6,532 bases of DNA from Caldifarciminota bacterium UBA2202 (GTDB taxonomy: Bacteria > Hydrothermota > 32-111). Position numbers and translations under genes: made by a program. Positions within the stretch are counted from its first letter, which is position 1. The number at the start of each line of letters is the position of its first letter. Below the pieces are notes generated by a model that saw only the letters and a program-made list of their open reading frames with translations, was not told the DNA's origin and did no database searches. Positions 4,689-6,532 of this stretch are shown piece after piece. The stretch covers positions 1 to 6,532 of the forward strand of contig DCUY01000032.1 of the NCBI GenBank assembly GCA_002327905.1. The letters are read 5' to 3'.

Positions 4689-6338
4689 ATGAGAAACATT
4701 TTCCTGACTCTTTCAATTTTAACAATCTTTCTATTTGCATTTTCATTTAATCCGATACAGAACATGGAAATTAATTCACTTCCTGCGAATTACTCTTGGT
4801 CGAATGACTGCGACATTGCTTATGGCGTTTACGGCTCATCTGTTGCTTCCGCAGGAGATGTCAACAATGACGGTTATGATGATGTAATAATAGGCGCTTA
4901 CCTTGCGGAAAGCGGTTATAATGATGAAGGGCTGGCATTCGTGTATCTTGGCTCTGATACTGGCATTTCGCCTTATCCGTGCTGGACAAACGGTCCAAAT
5001 CAAGCGACCGCACATTACGGAATATCTGTCGCATCCGCCGGTGATGTCAATGGGGACGGCTATGGAGACATCATTGTTGGAGCGGAATACTATGACAGAG
5101 ACAACTCAAATGAAGGACAGGCTTTTGTATATCTTGGAAACGGAACTTCGCCCGAAGTTTTTCCATACTGGACAGGTGAATCAAATCAGGCTAACTCACA
5201 ATACGGATTTTCAGTCGCTTCGGCGGGCGATGTAAACGGAGACACTTTGGATGACATAATCGTAGGTGCTTTCATGTTCGATAATGGCCAGACGGATGAA
5301 GGCAAGGCATACCTTTACTTCGGCTCCGACTCGGCTATATCTTCCTTTCCCGACTGGGAAGAGGAGAGCGACATTAGCTATGCCAATTTCGGATGCTCAG
5401 TCGCTTCTGCGGGTGATGTGAACGGAGACGGATATGACGATGTAATAATCGGAGCTTACTCCTACAGTTCAACAAAAGCGAATGAGGGAGCGGTCTTTGT
5501 TTATTACGGCTCTTCGTCCGGATTGCCTTCCGACTACAGCTGGCAGGCAATCTCAAATCAGGCAAACTCCCACTTCGGCTATTCAGTGGCGACCGCCGGT
5601 GATGTCAATGGAGACGGCTATGATGATGTTGTTATCGGAGCATATACTCATGACAATGGTCAGACGGACGAGGGGGTAATCTTTGTATATTTAGGTGACT
5701 CACTCGGGCTTTCAGCAACTCCTCAAATGATTGAAATAAATTCTGCGAACTCTCAATTCGGCTATTCGGTCGCCTCAGCCGGTGACGTCAACAATGACGG
5801 ATATGATGACATAATAGTCGGAGCAAACCAGTATTCCAACTCACTTTCATACGAGGGCGGGGCATTCCTTTTCTGCGGCTCTGCAGGAGGGATGCAGGCA
5901 ACGCCATCGTGGACCTATGAGTCAAACCAGTTTCAGGCATTATTAGGTTATTCTGTTGCATCTGCGGGAGATGTCAACAATGACGGTTATGATGATGTTT
6001 TGGCGGGTTCGATTTATTTTGATAACGGAGAGACAGACGAAGGATGCGCTTTTGGGTTCTATGGGGAAGCAGACCCTGCCGGCTTGAATAAGAGAATATC
6101 AAAAGAGATTCACGAAAGCTCAATAAGTTTGATTTTGAATAAAATAATACTGACATGCAGTGAAGCCGGCGCCGAGGTTAACGTCTTTGATTCTGCCGGA
6201 AGATGTGTGTTTAGGCAGTCAAACCTTAATTCCGGAATCAATGAAATAAAAACAGATATGATGAATAGAGGAATATTCTTCATTAAACTGACAGATTCAA
6301 AATCAATTCTCATAAAAAAAGCAGTCCTCATAAAATAA
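4689..6338 (+). CDS. Secreted seven-bladed FG-GAP (integrin-alpha-like) beta-propeller with sorting-type C-terminal tail
   Basis: This 549-aa protein begins with a signal peptide (MRNIF then a hydrophobic run to about residue 20, no lipobox cysteine). Residues 37-461 hold seven FG-GAP repeats. Each has a W (M347 in blade 6), an FG-type turn, SVASAGDVN, a DxNxDGxxD calcium loop and an EGxxFVYxG strand. The SVASAGDVN motif starts at residues 51, 113, 175, 237, 299, 360 and 422, i.e. every 62 residues with one spacing of 61. In blade 3 the calcium loop reads DVNGDTLDD, with the glycine lost but the acidic positions kept. Residues about 475-549 resemble a Por-secretion/FlgD-like tail (VNVFDSAGRCVFRQ, NRGIFFIKL, final KKAVLIK), which in Bacteroidota and relatives directs type IX secretion. 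The export route is inferred from that tail. Calcium-bound, adhesin-like or structural surface roles are plausible; no catalytic motif is visible. The gene has its own promoter and terminator. Confidence 0.93.
   Translation: MRNIFLTLSILTIFLFAFSFNPIQNMEINSLPANYSWSNDCDIAYGVYGSSVASAGDVNNDGYDDVIIGAYLAESGYNDEGLAFVYLGSDTGISPYPCWTNGPNQATAHYGISVASAGDVNGDGYGDIIVGAEYYDRDNSNEGQAFVYLGNGTSPEVFPYWTGESNQANSQYGFSVASAGDVNGDTLDDIIVGAFMFDNGQTDEGKAYLYFGSDSAISSFPDWEEESDISYANFGCSVASAGDVNGDGYDDVIIGAYSYSSTKANEGAVFVYYGSSSGLPSDYSWQAISNQANSHFGYSVATAGDVNGDGYDDVVIGAYTHDNGQTDEGVIFVYLGDSLGLSATPQMIEINSANSQFGYSVASAGDVNNDGYDDIIVGANQYSNSLSYEGGAFLFCGSAGGMQATPSWTYESNQFQALLGYSVASAGDVNNDGYDDVLAGSIYFDNGETDEGCAFGFYGEADPAGLNKRISKEIHESSISLILNKIILTCSEAGAEVNVFDSAGRCVFRQSNLNSGINEIKTDMMNRGIFFIKLTDSKSILIKKAVLIK
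4797..6071 (+). repeat. Seven tandem 186-bp coding repeats (propeller blades)
   Basis: DNA encoding the seven blades repeats with a period of 186 bp (one unit is 183 bp). The core encoding SVASAGDVN-DGYDD is conserved at the DNA level as well as the protein level, but synonymous differences are frequent, so the copies are old rather than freshly duplicated. Similarity between copies could still allow unequal crossing-over to change blade number. Confidence 0.85.
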
Positions 6339-6357
6339 CATTTAAAAAAAACGGTTA

Positions 6358-6384
6358 AGCGGGGAAAATCTTCCCCCGCTTTTT
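6358..6384 (+). terminator. Rho-independent terminator of the propeller gene
   Basis: AGCGGGG (6358-6364) pairs with CCCCGCT (6374-6380), extended by AA/TT past one bulged C, with an AATC loop. It is followed by a run of five T (6380-6384) and TATATT. It lies 20 bp after the stop codon and ends the transcription unit. Confidence 0.9.
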
Positions 6385-6422
6385 ATATTCCATTCTTTAT
6401 CTTCATCTATTACCTTTCTTTC

Positions 6423-6454
6423 ACCAGCCTACCAGCCCACCAGCTCACCAGCAT
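6423..6454. repeat. Four tandem ACCAGCNN octamers
   Basis: ACCAGCCT, ACCAGCCC, ACCAGCTC and ACCAGCAT follow one another without gaps. The next bases read ACTCTTGTATT, a word also present at 175-185 just before the first 46-bp repeat. Confidence 0.85.
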
Positions 6455-6465
6455 ACTCTTGTATT

Positions 6466-6516
6466 TAGCTCATAGCTCATGGCGTCTTTGTCTCATGGCG
6501 CATGGCGCACGGTGCG
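6466..6516. repeat. Degenerate heptamer repeats TAGCTCA / TGGCGCA
   Basis: TAGCTCA occurs twice in tandem (6466-6479), then TGGCG, and after a short gap TGGCGCA occurs twice (6496-6509), followed by the related CGGTGCG. Together with the octamers this fills most of the space from the terminator to the window edge. No gene is visible in 6385-6532. Confidence 0.7.
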
Positions 6517-6532
6517 TCTTCGCATTGTGGCG

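Overview
The window looks like a piece of the chromosome of an uncultivated, fairly AT-rich bacterium, plausibly from the FCB group or a neighbouring candidate phylum (WOR-3/TA06/Cloacimonadota-like). This is an inference. It rests on the secreted seven-repeat FG-GAP protein with a Por-secretion/FlgD-like C-terminal tail ending in VLIK, and on the cytoplasmic PAS/GAF hybrid histidine kinase. No taxonomic marker gene is present.

Layout, all genes on the + strand: (1) 1-180, a C/T-rich array of a TTTTACC-type heptamer, starting inside a GC-rich dispersed element. (2) 189-1315, a one-gene cassette: a winged-helix/HATPase/STAS-like (DUF4325-type) regulator at 251-1282, bracketed by two direct copies of a 46-bp repeat (44/46 identical). 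The upstream copy carries the -35 box of a consensus promoter whose predicted start site falls on the ATG, so the mRNA should be leaderless. The downstream copy encodes the last residues and the stop codon. (3) 1316-1780, a composite repeat region with three further GC-rich elements separated by heptamer arrays; it contains no credible gene. (4) 1818-4595, a 925-aa soluble hybrid sensor histidine kinase/response regulator. (5) 4637-6384, a complete single-gene transcription unit: consensus sigma-70 promoter, Shine-Dalgarno, a 549-aa secreted seven-bladed beta-propeller, and a Rho-independent terminator. (6) 6385-6532, another short-word repeat patch made of ACCAGCCC-type octamers and TAGCTCA/TGGCGCA heptamers.

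Genes 1 and 2 are both signalling proteins (partner-switching-like and two-component), but separate promoters and about 500 bp of repeats lie between them, so nothing in the sequence shows that they form one pathway. The propeller gene has its own promoter and terminator. The most notable structure is the repeat-bracketed regulator. The flank at 1-180 and the downstream flank at 1645-1761 are near-identical direct repeats (52/55 identical in one block, 46/46 in another), so the roughly 1.6 kb between them could be deleted or duplicated by homologous recombination. The promoter of the regulator is itself built from repeat DNA.
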